A stretch of 64,000 bases of DNA, from contig NZ_CP039290.1 of assembly GCF_004798705.1 (NCBI RefSeq), positions 3,472,001 through 3,536,000 of the forward strand. The letters run 5' to 3'. Positions 46,095 through 54,041 of this stretch are shown here, one piece after another. This stretch comes from Arthrobacter sp. PAMC25564 (GTDB lineage Bacteria; Actinomycetota; Actinomycetes; Actinomycetales; Micrococcaceae). Each line of letters starts with the position of its first letter. Position 1 is the first letter of the stretch. The translations under genes and the position numbers were made by a program. Under the pieces are notes generated by a model, which saw only the letters and a list, made by a program, of their open reading frames with translations, was not told where the DNA came from and did not search any database.

Positions 46095-46887
46095 ATGACT
46101 GAGCTCCACGACATTCTTGGGCAGATCCCGATCGACCAGATTGCGGGGCTGCTCGGCGCCGACGAAGGGACGGCCAGGTCCGCAGTGGAAGCCGCCGTGC
46201 CCACGCTTCTGGCCGGCATGCACAACAACGCCCAGGCTCCCGACGGCGCGGCGGCGCTGGAATCCGCGCTGAGCCAGCATCAGCACGGACTGATCGACGG
46301 CGGCGTGGACGTCTCGCAGGTGGATACCGCGGACGGCGAAAGGATCGTCAGCCACGTCTTTGGCGGACAGCAGGACCAGGTAGCCAGCCAGCTTGCCGGA
46401 ACCCCCAGTTGGGCGGCGCGGGCGGGGATCTGGTCAAGAAGCTCCTGCCGATCCTGGCACCGCTCGTGATGTCCTATCTTGCGGGCAAAGTTTTCGGCGG
46501 TCGCGGCGGCCAGAGCGGGGCCAATGCCGGTCCGGCCCAGACTGCCGGCCAGCCTGGTGGTATCGATCTGGGAGGCATTCTGGGCGGGCTCCTGGGCGGG
46601 GCCGCGGGTGGCGCGGGCGGCGCTGGCCGGGTGGTCTCCTGGGCGGCCTGCTCGGCGGAGGACTTCCAGGCGGCGGCCAGCAGCCCCCGCGGTCGGTGGC
46701 ACCGGAAGCCGCGCAGGATTCGGGAACGGAACCCCAGGCCTATCCACAGGGCCAGGCTGCGGGCGGCGCACCGCAGCCGGGTGAGCTGATCGACGTCGAT
46801 CTTCCGGGCGGATCGCAGGAGGAACAGAAGAACGACGACGAAGGCGGCCTCGGCGGGCTGCCGGGAGGATTGTTCGGGAAGAAGTAG
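46095..46887 (+). pseudogene. DUF937 family gene with two single-base frameshifts
   Basis: The gene opens with AAGGAG and ATG 46095, giving MTELHDILGQIPIDQIAGLL and typical DUF937 sequence to LAGTP near 46402. There the C-run at 46402-46406 appears one base short, and the expected continuation (LGGAGGDLVKKLLPILAPLV) moves to the -1 frame. A second -1 shift near 46625-46632 is needed to enter the Gly-rich tail GGLLGGLLGGGLPGGG and then end at 46887 in GGLFGKK. Both shifts lie in G/C-rich runs, so they may be sequencing errors; if real, the gene is dead. Family function is unknown. Confidence 0.75.
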
Positions 46888-46919
46888 GCAGCTCCGGCTC
46901 CCTTGTGTCGCCGCTTCGC

Positions 46920-47143
46920 TTACTGCCTTGGCTTGCCCTGGGTACCGCCCCGGCCGAGCGCGGATCGGATCAGCGCGGCATCTTCGAGCGTCAGTTCCAT
47001 GAGCCCGCGGCGGAGCTGGTAGCCCCAGCTTGGTGCCTGCATCCGCGCCGGCCCCGACCTTTTCCGTGGCCAAGCTGGGCGATGCCCAGCGTGACTCCGT
47101 GCTCCACATGTTCCGCGGAGACGACGCCCAGCCAAGCTTTCAT
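46920..47143 (-). pseudogene. EVE-domain gene remnant, internally deleted and frameshifted
   Basis: ATG 47143 starts MKAWLGVVSAEHVEHGVTLG and IAQLGHGK, the N-terminus of EVE/PUA-like proteins that bind modified bases. Shortly after, a one-base loss shifts the frame, and then ARMQAPSWGYQLRRGLMELT joins what is normally the C-terminal strand region. About 75 central residues, including most of the base-binding pocket, are missing. The start overlaps the upstream membrane-protein stop (ATGA), so it was once part of a two-gene unit. It is not expected to be functional. Confidence 0.75.
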
Positions 47144-47508
47144 GCCGCGTGTCCCGCACCCTCAGAATTGGAGCGGTAGTTCCGCCAGTGCAGGAAGACC
47201 GCCAGCAGGATCAGGGGAACGTGGATCGCAGGAAGGTTCCGCGCAAACCATTTCGGCAGGTAGATGTCCGTAACTGACCCGGTGGCGTCACCGAGGTCCT
47301 GCGCCACGGCGGTGAGCGGGCAATGGAAGCCGTTGGCGGCAAAGACCAGGGTTTCGGCGGTCACGACGCCGGCGGCCAGGCTGGCCTTTCGGTCGGTGCG
47401 GCCGCGGATACCGGCATACAGCACGTAGACCATGCAGGCCTCAATCGTGAACCAGGCAAAGGTATGAAGGGACTTCACGGCTTTGAGCATTAATCGGCGT
47501 ACCCTCAT
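47140..47508 (-). CDS. conserved membrane protein of unknown function
   Basis: A 122-residue protein with about three membrane helices (SLHTFAWFTIEACMVYVLYA, LAAGVVTAETLVFAANGFHC, AIHVPLILLAVFLHWRN). The loop between the last two, CPLTAVAQDLG to TDIYLPKWFARN, is conserved-looking, with a Cys after NGFH. I do not recognise the family. Start ATG 47508 has TACGGT six bases upstream; ATG 47490 is an alternative. Its stop overlaps the EVE remnant start. Confidence 0.7.
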   Translation of the reverse strand: MRVRRLMLKAVKSLHTFAWFTIEACMVYVLYAGIRGRTDRKASLAAGVVTAETLVFAANGFHCPLTAVAQDLGDATGSVTDIYLPKWFARNLPAIHVPLILLAVFLHWRNYRSNSEGAGHAA

Positions 47509-47514
47509 GGCACT

Positions 47515-47520
47515 ACCGTA
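47515..47520 (-). promoter_or_regulatory. leaderless -10 element of the membrane protein gene
   Basis: TACGGT ends six bases before ATG 47508. Confidence 0.45.
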
Positions 47521-47646
47521 GGCGCCGGCTGCGGTCTTCTGTTCAGAGGCTTTCGGCCTGCCGCGCCATCCTAGAGGCATCGGGATGCCATAGGGCCTGA
47601 GCGATGACTCTGGACGGCCCCTTCTGCAGACGGCTAAATTCTGAGG

Positions 47647-47802
47647 ATGCGGAGGGCATTGGGGCCAGCAGCAGTCGGGCTGCTGGTGGGCGGCCTTGCC
47701 AGCAAGCACGGCGAGTGGTTCACCATGACCCCTGCCCAGGCCGCCGTGCCGTTCGAGCCGTTCGAGCCGGGGACCCAATTCCTGTTCGTGCCGGCTTCCT
47801 GA
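47647..47802 (+). CDS. possible 51-residue secreted or membrane peptide
   Basis: A short frame, MRRALGPAAVGLLVGGLASK then a polar part ending FLFVPAS. The N-terminus could be a signal anchor. GAGG touches the ATG, so translation initiation is doubtful, and no homologue is recognised. The stop lies inside the loop of a strong hairpin. It may be a gene fragment left in this decaying patch. Confidence 0.25.
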   Translation: MRRALGPAAVGLLVGGLASKHGEWFTMTPAQAAVPFEPFEPGTQFLFVPAS

Positions 47803-47811
47803 GCCGGCACG
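47787..47811. terminator. perfect 10-bp hairpin at the end of the DUF222-HNH gene
   Basis: CGTGCCGGCT and AGCCGGCACG pair without mismatch around a five-base loop, seven bases beyond the HNH gene stop. It is usable in both directions. Confidence 0.65.
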
Positions 47812-47818
47812 TGCGGCG

Positions 47819-49429
47819 TCATTCAAGGCGGAAGTAGTGGTTGCGTTGTGGCTTCTGGCGCGGGTCCAGGTGGGGTGGCGGGATGAACCAGGGGATGCCG
47901 GTGCGGTTCTGGATGGTCCATTGTTCCTTGTGGACCAGGTGGTGGTGGTGGGAGCAGAGGAGCGTCCCGTTCTCTGTGCTTGTGGTGCCGCCGCGGGACC
48001 AGTAGCTGATGTGGTGGGCTTCGCACCAGGGTGCCGGGATGGTGCAGCCCGGGAAGGTGCAGCCCTGGTCCCGGGCGGTGATGGCTTTGCGGATGTGGGG
48101 CGGGAAGATCCGTGCGGCGCGGCCGATGTCCAGGATCCGGCCTTCCCCGCCGAGGAGGACCGGGATGATGTCCGCGTCGCAGGCGATCTTCCGGACGGTT
48201 GAGGCTGTGACGGGTCCGGTGAACGGCAGGGTTCCGGTGTTCGACGGCGCCGGGGCCGCGCCTGGTGGGCTGCCGGCCGCGGTGCTGGCTGGGTGTCCGA
48301 GGCGGTCCAGGAGGTCCCGGTAGCCGATCGTGACCATGACCTGGGGGCGGAGTCCTCCCGCGGCGGGCAGCGGCCCGGATGACAAAGCGATTTTGCAGGC
48401 GCCGACGAGGCCGTCGAGGAGTTTCTGCGGCCGGGATCGGCGGTCCAGCCCCGCCGTGCCGGAATCATTCTCCTCCCCGCCGGGGGAACGGCCGGTTCCG
48501 GGACCGGCGGGGTCCGTGGCAGGGTGCCGGCTGCCGGGTTCTGCAGCGTCCGCGCCGCTGGTCCGCGGGTTCGTGGCGGTATTCATGACGGTGAGGAGGT
48601 GTTCGAACTGGTCGGCGGTCGCGAAGATCTCGAGGTGGTGCAGGCCGTGGCGGGTGCGGCGGATGAAGGCGCCCTGGAGGTGGCGCAGCGCCTCTTCGGA
48701 GGGTTCGGTACCGTCCTGGTCCAGGGCGTCGGTCCAGCGCCTCGCGATCCGTGCCAGGAAATCCGGATCGTTCTCCGCGGCGGTGCGCGTCAAAGCATGC
48801 TCCATCTCCAGCGCAGCCGCGGCATCACAGCACGGCCGGACACGGTCCAGGGCCACGGTGATGATGGTCGCGGACCGGGAGGCGACGGTCCCGGACGCCA
48901 GCGCGGCGCCGAGCTCCGCGTGGACGGCAGGAAGCGGCCGGCCCGCCAGGCCCCTGCGCGGAAGGACGCTCCCGGCCAGGGCGAGCCGGCGGCGGGCCTC
49001 CGCGGCGCTGATCCGCAGCCGGGCCCGCAGGAAGTCCGTGGTGTTCCGGAAGCCGTCGTCCAGGACTTCCCGCGGCCCCTGGTCAGGACCCGCCGGTCCC
49101 GCCGGGGCTGCCTCCACTCCCGCCGGTATGCCGGGCTGGTCCTTCCAGCCGGTCAGCCAGCCGGCACCCGTCCCCGCACCGGCGGACGCGGCCGCCTGGT
49201 TCCTGCTCCGGTCCACCGCCGCCGCCGCCACGAGCTGCAGATACTCCACGGTCCGCGAGAGTTCCTCCACGTCATCCGCGAAGTCCGCCGCCGCCCGGAA
49301 CCCCCAAAGCGCCGCGTCCTGCACCGCCGTCGCGCCCAGTATCCGGAGCAAACCCAGGGCATCCCCCAGCACAGGCTGTGTATCCTGCCCGGCTTCCGCG
49401 AAGGAGACGAAACCCCCGATGGCTTCCAT
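47819..49429 (-). CDS. DUF222 domain HNH endonuclease-like protein
   Basis: A 536-residue protein of the actinobacterial DUF222/13E12 family. The long N-terminal DUF222 region (about residues 30-330) is followed by a C-terminal HNH motif: CTFPGCTIPAPWCEAHHISY, WSRGGTTSTENGTLLCSHHH and HLVHKEQW, with zinc cysteines and the HH pair. These genes are multi-copy and mobile-like in actinobacteria; the biological role is unsettled. ATG 49429 has TAGTGT six bases upstream. No SOS box was found before it, unlike some mycobacterial members. Confidence 0.9.
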   Translation of the reverse strand: MEAIGGFVSFAEAGQDTQPVLGDALGLLRILGATAVQDAALWGFRAAADFADDVEELSRTVEYLQLVAAAAVDRSRNQAAASAGAGTGAGWLTGWKDQPGIPAGVEAAPAGPAGPDQGPREVLDDGFRNTTDFLRARLRISAAEARRRLALAGSVLPRRGLAGRPLPAVHAELGAALASGTVASRSATIITVALDRVRPCCDAAAALEMEHALTRTAAENDPDFLARIARRWTDALDQDGTEPSEEALRHLQGAFIRRTRHGLHHLEIFATADQFEHLLTVMNTATNPRTSGADAAEPGSRHPATDPAGPGTGRSPGGEENDSGTAGLDRRSRPQKLLDGLVGACKIALSSGPLPAAGGLRPQVMVTIGYRDLLDRLGHPASTAAGSPPGAAPAPSNTGTLPFTGPVTASTVRKIACDADIIPVLLGGEGRILDIGRAARIFPPHIRKAITARDQGCTFPGCTIPAPWCEAHHISYWSRGGTTSTENGTLLCSHHHHLVHKEQWTIQNRTGIPWFIPPPHLDPRQKPQRNHYFRLE

Positions 49430-49435
49430 GACTTC

Positions 49436-49441
49436 ACACTA
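49436..49441 (-). promoter_or_regulatory. leaderless -10 element of the DUF222-HNH gene
   Basis: TAGTGT ends six bases before ATG 49429. Confidence 0.5.
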
Positions 49442-49556
49442 CTGCCGGGCCACGACAGTATCAGCGGCCCGGCCCCCGGCCCGGCCGGCACACTCAAAAG
49501 GTCGCCAGGCTAAGGCCTCCCCCAAGGAAAAGTGGCTTCCATGGGAAACTGGGGGC

Positions 49557-50117
49557 ATGGACAGCACAGTCACCCCCTGGCCCGGGGAATCATTATCCGC
49601 GGCATCACGATCCCGGGAGGTCCCTTTTGAGCTGCGGCGCCCCCTCGGCCCCCGCGACCCCGGTGATGCCTGGGTCGAAGGCGTCCGCGGAAAGTTCTGG
49701 GGGCGTTTCGGCTCGGCCGGACTGCTTGTCCACGATCCGGCCAAGGGCATCCTGCTCCAGCACCGCGCCTTATGGAGCGATCAAGGAGGAACGTGGGGAC
49801 TGCCGGGCGGCGCCCTTCACCAGGGCGAAGAGGCGATCCACGGGGCGCTGCGCGAAGCCAAGGAAGAAGCTGCCGTCCCGCCGGAGAACCTGCACGTCCT
49901 GTTCACCTCAGTCTTCGATGTGGGCTACTGGTCCTACACCACCGTCGCCGCCCAGGTGCTGGAGCCCTTTGAACCCGCCATCAGCGACCCGGAAAGCCTG
50001 GAGCTGCAATGGGTGGGGATTGACAGCGTCAGCGAGAAGGAACTGCACCCCGGGTTTGCCGCGGCGTGGCCGGCCCTCCGCGGCAGGCTTCAGGGCCTGG
50101 GCACGGAAAATCCCTAA
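49557..50117 (+). CDS. NUDIX hydrolase
   Basis: A 186-residue Nudix enzyme that hydrolyses a nucleoside diphosphate linked to another moiety. The Nudix box is GGALHQGEEAIHGALREAKE followed by EAAV, with all metal-binding glutamates in place. A 40-residue N-terminal extension precedes the fold. The substrate is unknown. Only a GGGGG run before ATG 49557 resembles a ribosome-binding site. It is divergent from the DUF222-HNH gene with about 127 bp between. Confidence 0.86.
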   Translation: MDSTVTPWPGESLSAASRSREVPFELRRPLGPRDPGDAWVEGVRGKFWGRFGSAGLLVHDPAKGILLQHRALWSDQGGTWGLPGGALHQGEEAIHGALREAKEEAAVPPENLHVLFTSVFDVGYWSYTTVAAQVLEPFEPAISDPESLELQWVGIDSVSEKELHPGFAAAWPALRGRLQGLGTENP

Positions 50118-50159
50118 GGCGCAGAGGCCCTGACCCCGCCTGGCCGCAGGGACGAGGTA

Positions 50160-50654
50160 TCAGGCCTGCTTGGGGGCCGGACGCCGGCGGTACAGCCAGA
50201 TCAACCCGAGGATGGGCAGCAGCAGCGGGATGAAGCCGTAGCCGCGGCCGAACAGGGACCAGACGGTCTCGTGCGGGAAGTTGACGGCGTCGACGAGGCT
50301 CAACGCCCCTACGACCAGCACGCCGACCAGTTCCACGAGCACCGCCGTCACGGAGATCTTGAACCAGGTCCGGCCGGGCTTCGCCAGCGACACGGTTGCC
50401 ACGATGTACACGACGGCGGCGAACGCGGACAGCGAGTAAGCCAGCGGCGCTTCGGAGAACTTGGTGAGGATCTGGTAGCCCGCCCGTGCCGTCGCCGAAA
50501 TCGCAAACACTGCGTAGACGGCGATCAGCAGCCGGCCCGGACCGGTATTGCGGGTGTCGGCCGGCGCCGGACCGGGGGTTGCGGAGGTCTCCCCCGGATT
50601 GGTCCCGGTGCCCTGCGGCGAAGGTTTTGCCGTCACGTTGTGTGCCTCTTCCAT
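50160..50654 (-). CDS. four-helix membrane protein
   Basis: A 164-residue protein with a polar 40-residue N-terminus and four predicted membrane helices (LLIAVYAVFAISATARAGYQ, SLSAFAAVVYIVATVSLA, ISVTAVLVELVGVLVVGALS, YGFIPLLLPILGLIWLY). It ends in a basic tail RRRPAPKQA. The family is not recognised. It lies one base after the next membrane gene on the same strand and 2-3 bases from truB in turn, so it is probably the tail of the truB unit. Confidence 0.75.
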   Translation of the reverse strand: MEEAHNVTAKPSPQGTGTNPGETSATPGPAPADTRNTGPGRLLIAVYAVFAISATARAGYQILTKFSEAPLAYSLSAFAAVVYIVATVSLAKPGRTWFKISVTAVLVELVGVLVVGALSLVDAVNFPHETVWSLFGRGYGFIPLLLPILGLIWLYRRRPAPKQA

Positions 50655-50655
50655 G

Positions 50656-51009
50656 TCAATACCAGATCTGGTTCATGCGGGCGGCCATCACCAGCGCGGT
50701 GACGCCGACGGCGGCCAGGACAAAGTTGCTCCAGCGGGTGCGCTCCAGGATGGACCAGTACACCGCGCCGACCGGGAGCATCAGGGCCGTCACGAGATAG
50801 CCCCAGAACTCCCAGGGCTCCCCCGCGATCCGCTCCCCTGCCACGACCCGGACGATGGAACCGACGAGGTATACCAGCAGGGACAGTTCGACGGCGGCCA
50901 CCGACAGGATCGTTGTGTCGTTTGGGGCCTTTTTCAGGAGGCCCGCGGTGATGCAGATGATGGTGGAGAGCAGCCCGACCACCAGGATGATGTAGAAATA
51001 CGCGTCCAA
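50656..51009 (-). CDS. four-helix membrane protein
   Basis: A 117-residue protein, MDAYFYIILVVGLLSTIICI then three further hydrophobic segments (ILSVAAVELSLLVYLVGSIV, FWGYLVTALMLPVGAVYWSI, NFVLAAVGVTALVMAA). It starts two bases after the truB stop at 51012, so translation is coupled. Similar pairs of small membrane genes after truB occur in related actinobacteria, but no function is known to me. Confidence 0.78.
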   Translation of the reverse strand: MDAYFYIILVVGLLSTIICITAGLLKKAPNDTTILSVAAVELSLLVYLVGSIVRVVAGERIAGEPWEFWGYLVTALMLPVGAVYWSILERTRWSNFVLAAVGVTALVMAARMNQIWY

Positions 51010-51011
51010 CG

Positions 51012-51989
51012 CTACGTGCCCTGCTCTTCAGGCTGGTGTTCCGGATCAGGGGTGCTGGCGTTCCTGGCGGTGGCATCCTTTTCCCCGGAGTGCTTCTCGT
51101 TGTCCGGCGCGAAGACCAGCACGGGCTTGGCATAACTTCCCGCATCGGCCAGCAGGGCCACCAGCGTGCCGTCCGGGGCGAAGGCAGCGGCGGGCCTGTC
51201 CGCCGTTGCACCGCCAGCCGCACCGGCGGCAATCCTGCGGCCGAAGGAGAGCTCGGTGGTTTCCTCGTCGCTGAGCTCACGGTTCGGCATCAGCGCCCGG
51301 GCTGCCTGGGACATTTCCAGGACGTCCAGGTCCTCGGCCAACTGCTCAAGGGTGTGCGCCTGGTCCAGGGTGTACGGTCCCACCTGGGTCCTGCGGAGCG
51401 CCGTCAGGTGGCCGCCGACGCCGAGGGCCTCCCCCAGATCGCGGGCCAGGGCACGGATGTAGGTGCCGGAGGAACATTCCACCGTGACGTCGACGTCGAG
51501 CACCGCACCGTCGCGCACGCGGCGGACCTCATGGACCTCGAAGCGGTGGATGGTAACCGGGCGGGAAGCCAGTTTGACCTCTTCGCCGGACCTGACCCGG
51601 GCGTAGGCGCGTTCGCCGTTGACCTTGATGGCGCTGACGCTGCTGGGAACCTGGGAGATTTCGCCGGTCAGGGCGGCGACGCCGGCCCGGACGGCTTCTT
51701 CGGTGACGACGGCGGCGCTGTGCGTCGCGGTGACCTCGCCTTCGGCGTCGTCAGTCACTGTCGATTCGCCGAGGCGGATCGTGGCTGTATAGGTCTTGGA
51801 GGTGCCCACGATGTAAGTCAGGAGCCGGGTCGCCTTGTTGATGCCGACCACCAGCACACCGGTGGCCATCGGGTCCAGCGTTCCCGCATGGCCCACTTTT
51901 CGGGTACCGGCGAGCCGCCGCATCCGTCCAACCACATCGTGGCTGGTCCAGCCTTGCGGCTTGTCCACTATCACCAGTCCAGAAAGCAC
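51012..51989 (-). CDS. truB: tRNA pseudouridine(55) synthase TruB
   Basis: A 325-residue TruB that converts U55 in the T-loop of tRNAs. The catalytic Asp39 lies in VGHAGTLDPMATGVLV, and SYAIKVNGERAYARVR-type sequence (here SAIKVNGERAYARVRSGEEV) and CSSGTYIRALARDLG follow. The C-terminal PUA region is extended by an acidic tail of about 40 residues. GTG 51989 has GGGGAG close upstream and TATACT seven bases upstream, so both classes of start signal are present. Confidence 0.94.
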   Translation of the reverse strand: MLSGLVIVDKPQGWTSHDVVGRMRRLAGTRKVGHAGTLDPMATGVLVVGINKATRLLTYIVGTSKTYTATIRLGESTVTDDAEGEVTATHSAAVVTEEAVRAGVAALTGEISQVPSSVSAIKVNGERAYARVRSGEEVKLASRPVTIHRFEVHEVRRVRDGAVLDVDVTVECSSGTYIRALARDLGEALGVGGHLTALRRTQVGPYTLDQAHTLEQLAEDLDVLEMSQAARALMPNRELSDEETTELSFGRRIAAGAAGGATADRPAAAFAPDGTLVALLADAGSYAKPVLVFAPDNEKHSGEKDATARNASTPDPEHQPEEQGT

Positions 51990-51996
51990 GCTCCCC

Positions 51997-52002
51997 AGTA
52001 TA
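51997..52002 (-). promoter_or_regulatory. -10 element of truB
   Basis: TATACT ends seven bases before GTG 51989. The hexamer is close to the sigma-70 consensus. Confidence 0.55.
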
Positions 52003-52090
52003 TCTGCGCGGGGCCCGCCGCCGACGACGGCCCCCATCCGGCTCCGTCCCGGTACTGTTCCCCGCGCCCGGCCCGGGAATCCGAGGACGT

Positions 52091-52096
52091 TAGGAT
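52091..52096 (+). promoter_or_regulatory. leaderless -10 element of the aminotransferase gene
   Basis: TAGGAT ends seven bases before ATG 52104. No Shine-Dalgarno is present. Confidence 0.55.
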
Positions 52097-52103
52097 AGCT
52101 GAC

Positions 52104-53261
52104 ATGCCCGAGCTTGCCGCCCACGTCCGCGACGTCCCCATCAACCAGATACGCGAGATCACCGAAGCGGCCTGGGCCAGCCCCGGCGCCATCGTGCTGA
52201 GCATCGGAGAGCCCGGCTTCGCCGTCCCGCGCCACATCCTTGAAGCCGGGATGGCGTGCCTGGAGCGGGACGAGACCAACTACACGCCCAACGCCGGGAT
52301 CCCGGCGCTGCGCGAGGCCTTTGCCGCCCGGTTCCGCGAGCACAACGCGACGCCGGTCGGTGCGGACCGCGTCTACATCGTTGACGGCGCCCAGCAGGGC
52401 CTGCATTTCGCTATGAGCCTGCTGCTCTCCCCAGGGGACGAAATCCTGATCCCCAACCCGGGCTACCCCACCTTCGCCATGACCAGCAGCCTGCTTCATG
52501 CCGTCCCCGTGCGGTACCCGCTCTACCCGGGCCACGACTTCCAGCCGCGGATCGGGGACATCGAGGCGCTGATTACGCCGCGGACCAAGGTGCTGGTCCT
52601 CAATTCACCGTCCAACCCGCTCGGAGCCGTCCTGGGCGAGGAGCTCACCCGGAGCCTCGTGGAGCTGGCCCGGCGGCACGATCTGTGGATCATCTCCGAC
52701 GAATGCTATGAGGCGTTCACCTACGATGTCCCCCATGTCAGCCCGGCCCGTTTCGACAGCGACGTCCCCGGCGAAGCCCGCGTGTTCACCTCGCTGACCC
52801 TGTCCAAGACGTATGGGCTGACGGGGCTGCGGATCGGCGCGCTGGTCTGCCCGCCGGGGCTGGAGCAGAAGATGAACAATGTGATGGAGTCGATCGTCTC
52901 CTGCGTGGCGTCGCCCTCGCAGTATGCGGCATTGGCGGCGCTCACGGGTCCGCAGGATTACGTCAGCCACGCCCACGCCCATTACCGGGCCAACCGGGAC
53001 GCCGCCTCCGCCGTGCTGCGGTCCAGGGGAATCCCGTACCTCACCGCGCAGGGGGCTTTCTACCTTTGGGCGGACGTGTCCCATGCCAGCGGCGGGGACG
53101 TCCGGGCCTGGGTACGGCGATTCCTGGCGGATTCCCGGGTGTCCTTCGCCCCGGGGACGGCGTTCGGTTCCATCGGTGAAGGCTGGATCCGGATTGCCCT
53201 CTGCGGCAGCCAGTCGGAGCTGGTTGAAGGCCTCGGCCGGCTCCCGGCGCGGCTGTCCTGA
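52104..53261 (+). CDS. PLP-dependent class I/II aminotransferase
   Basis: A 385-residue fold-type I aminotransferase. The N-terminal INQIREITEAAWASPGAIVL and SIGEPGF, the SPSNPLGAV segment, the SDECYEAF aspartate and the PLP lysine in LTLSKTYGLTGLRIGALVC are all present, as in aspartate/alanine aminotransferases of subgroup I. The exact amino donor is unknown. Start ATG 52104 is fixed by the TAGGAT hexamer and by homology. It is divergent from truB. Confidence 0.88.
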   Translation: MPELAAHVRDVPINQIREITEAAWASPGAIVLSIGEPGFAVPRHILEAGMACLERDETNYTPNAGIPALREAFAARFREHNATPVGADRVYIVDGAQQGLHFAMSLLLSPGDEILIPNPGYPTFAMTSSLLHAVPVRYPLYPGHDFQPRIGDIEALITPRTKVLVLNSPSNPLGAVLGEELTRSLVELARRHDLWIISDECYEAFTYDVPHVSPARFDSDVPGEARVFTSLTLSKTYGLTGLRIGALVCPPGLEQKMNNVMESIVSCVASPSQYAALAALTGPQDYVSHAHAHYRANRDAASAVLRSRGIPYLTAQGAFYLWADVSHASGGDVRAWVRRFLADSRVSFAPGTAFGSIGEGWIRIALCGSQSELVEGLGRLPARLS

Positions 53262-53406
53262 TTCCACCGGCCGGCGGCCTCCGGACACCATCAGCCAACA
53301 GGCCGGCGGGCCGATAGCCCCTACCGCCGGAACGGAACGCGCCGTAGCCTGACCACACGGCACCTTCGGTCTGAGGTGCCTGCTTCTCCGGCCAAGGGGG
53401 TACATC

Positions 53407-53604
53407 GTGTGGTGGCAAGACTTGCTGTGGGGTTTCTGGAACGGGATCACCGCCTGGATCGTGCTGATCGTCCATGTCTTCGGGGCCTGGAGCGAGTTCC
53501 CGTTCTACAACTCCGCCCGTGCCGGGAACTGGTACGACTTCGGTTTCCTGCTGGGCATGGGTTCCCCGGTGCTCGGTGGCCTGGGCGCCCGCGCCAGGCG
53601 CTAA
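53407..53604 (+). CDS. 65-residue conserved small membrane protein
   Basis: GTG 53407 opens WWQDLLWGFWNGITAWIVLI, a membrane helix, then VHVFGAWSEFPFYN and GNWYDFGFLLGMGSPVLGGL. I believe proteins with this Trp-rich start and the FGxW/GNWYDFGFLLG pattern occur widely in bacteria, usually as annotated hypotheticals, but I cannot check. AAGGGGG lies about eight bases before the start. The function is unknown. Confidence 0.72.
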   Translation: MWWQDLLWGFWNGITAWIVLIVHVFGAWSEFPFYNSARAGNWYDFGFLLGMGSPVLGGLGARARR

Positions 53605-53658
53605 GGGCCTTCACTTCGAACTGCCAGCCAGTGCGCCGTCCATCCATTGCACCGGCAC

Positions 53659-54006
53659 TCAGAGAACGATTTCGGCCTCCGGGGGCACCGCCCCGCCCGG
53701 TTCCCTGGTGAACGACATCGTGACAATGAAATGGCCTTCGGCGCAGTTCCTGGCGATAATCGCCCCAGCCTCCCCCGCCAGCTTCACGCCGAACTGGAGT
53801 TCCAGATGGTCCGGACCGAGCTCCTTCATCACCTCCGCTGCGGCATTGGCCGCGGGTCGGACGGCTGATAGCGCGTCCTCGAGCCGCCGCCCGGCGTCGA
53901 GGATGCCCTGTTCATTGCGCGAGGGGCGTTCCACGCCGAAGCTGTTGTCCTCGACCTCAACCAGCACCGCCCCGGACCCGACTTCGTAGCGCAGTATCTC
54001 GGTCAT
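53659..54006 (-). CDS. Trypco1/CU044_2847 family protein
   Basis: A 115-residue single-domain protein. ILRYEVGSGAVLVEVED, then ALSAVRPAANAAAEVMKELG and LELQFGVKLAGEAGAIIARN with FIVTMSFTR match the trypsin-co-occurring domain 1 pattern. That domain is found in actinobacterial proteins next to or fused with trypsin-like proteases and STAND-type ATPases; its role is unknown. GGAG lies six bases before ATG 54006. No protease or ATPase gene is nearby, so this is a stand-alone copy. The thioredoxin gene lies 36 bp upstream on the same strand. Confidence 0.72.
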   Translation of the reverse strand: MTEILRYEVGSGAVLVEVEDNSFGVERPSRNEQGILDAGRRLEDALSAVRPAANAAAEVMKELGPDHLELQFGVKLAGEAGAIIARNCAEGHFIVTMSFTREPGGAVPPEAEIVL

Positions 54007-54041
54007 TGCTTTCTCCAATTCGACATGCAGCGGACTGATGG

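Noticed and set aside
47509..48468. Upstream extension of the 122-residue membrane protein frame
   Set aside because: The extension is an alternative frame of the DUF222-HNH gene, and the membrane protein start is set by ATG 47508 with TACGGT.
51990..52535. Upstream extension of truB
   Set aside because: It is antisense to the aminotransferase gene; TruB homology starts at GTG 51989.
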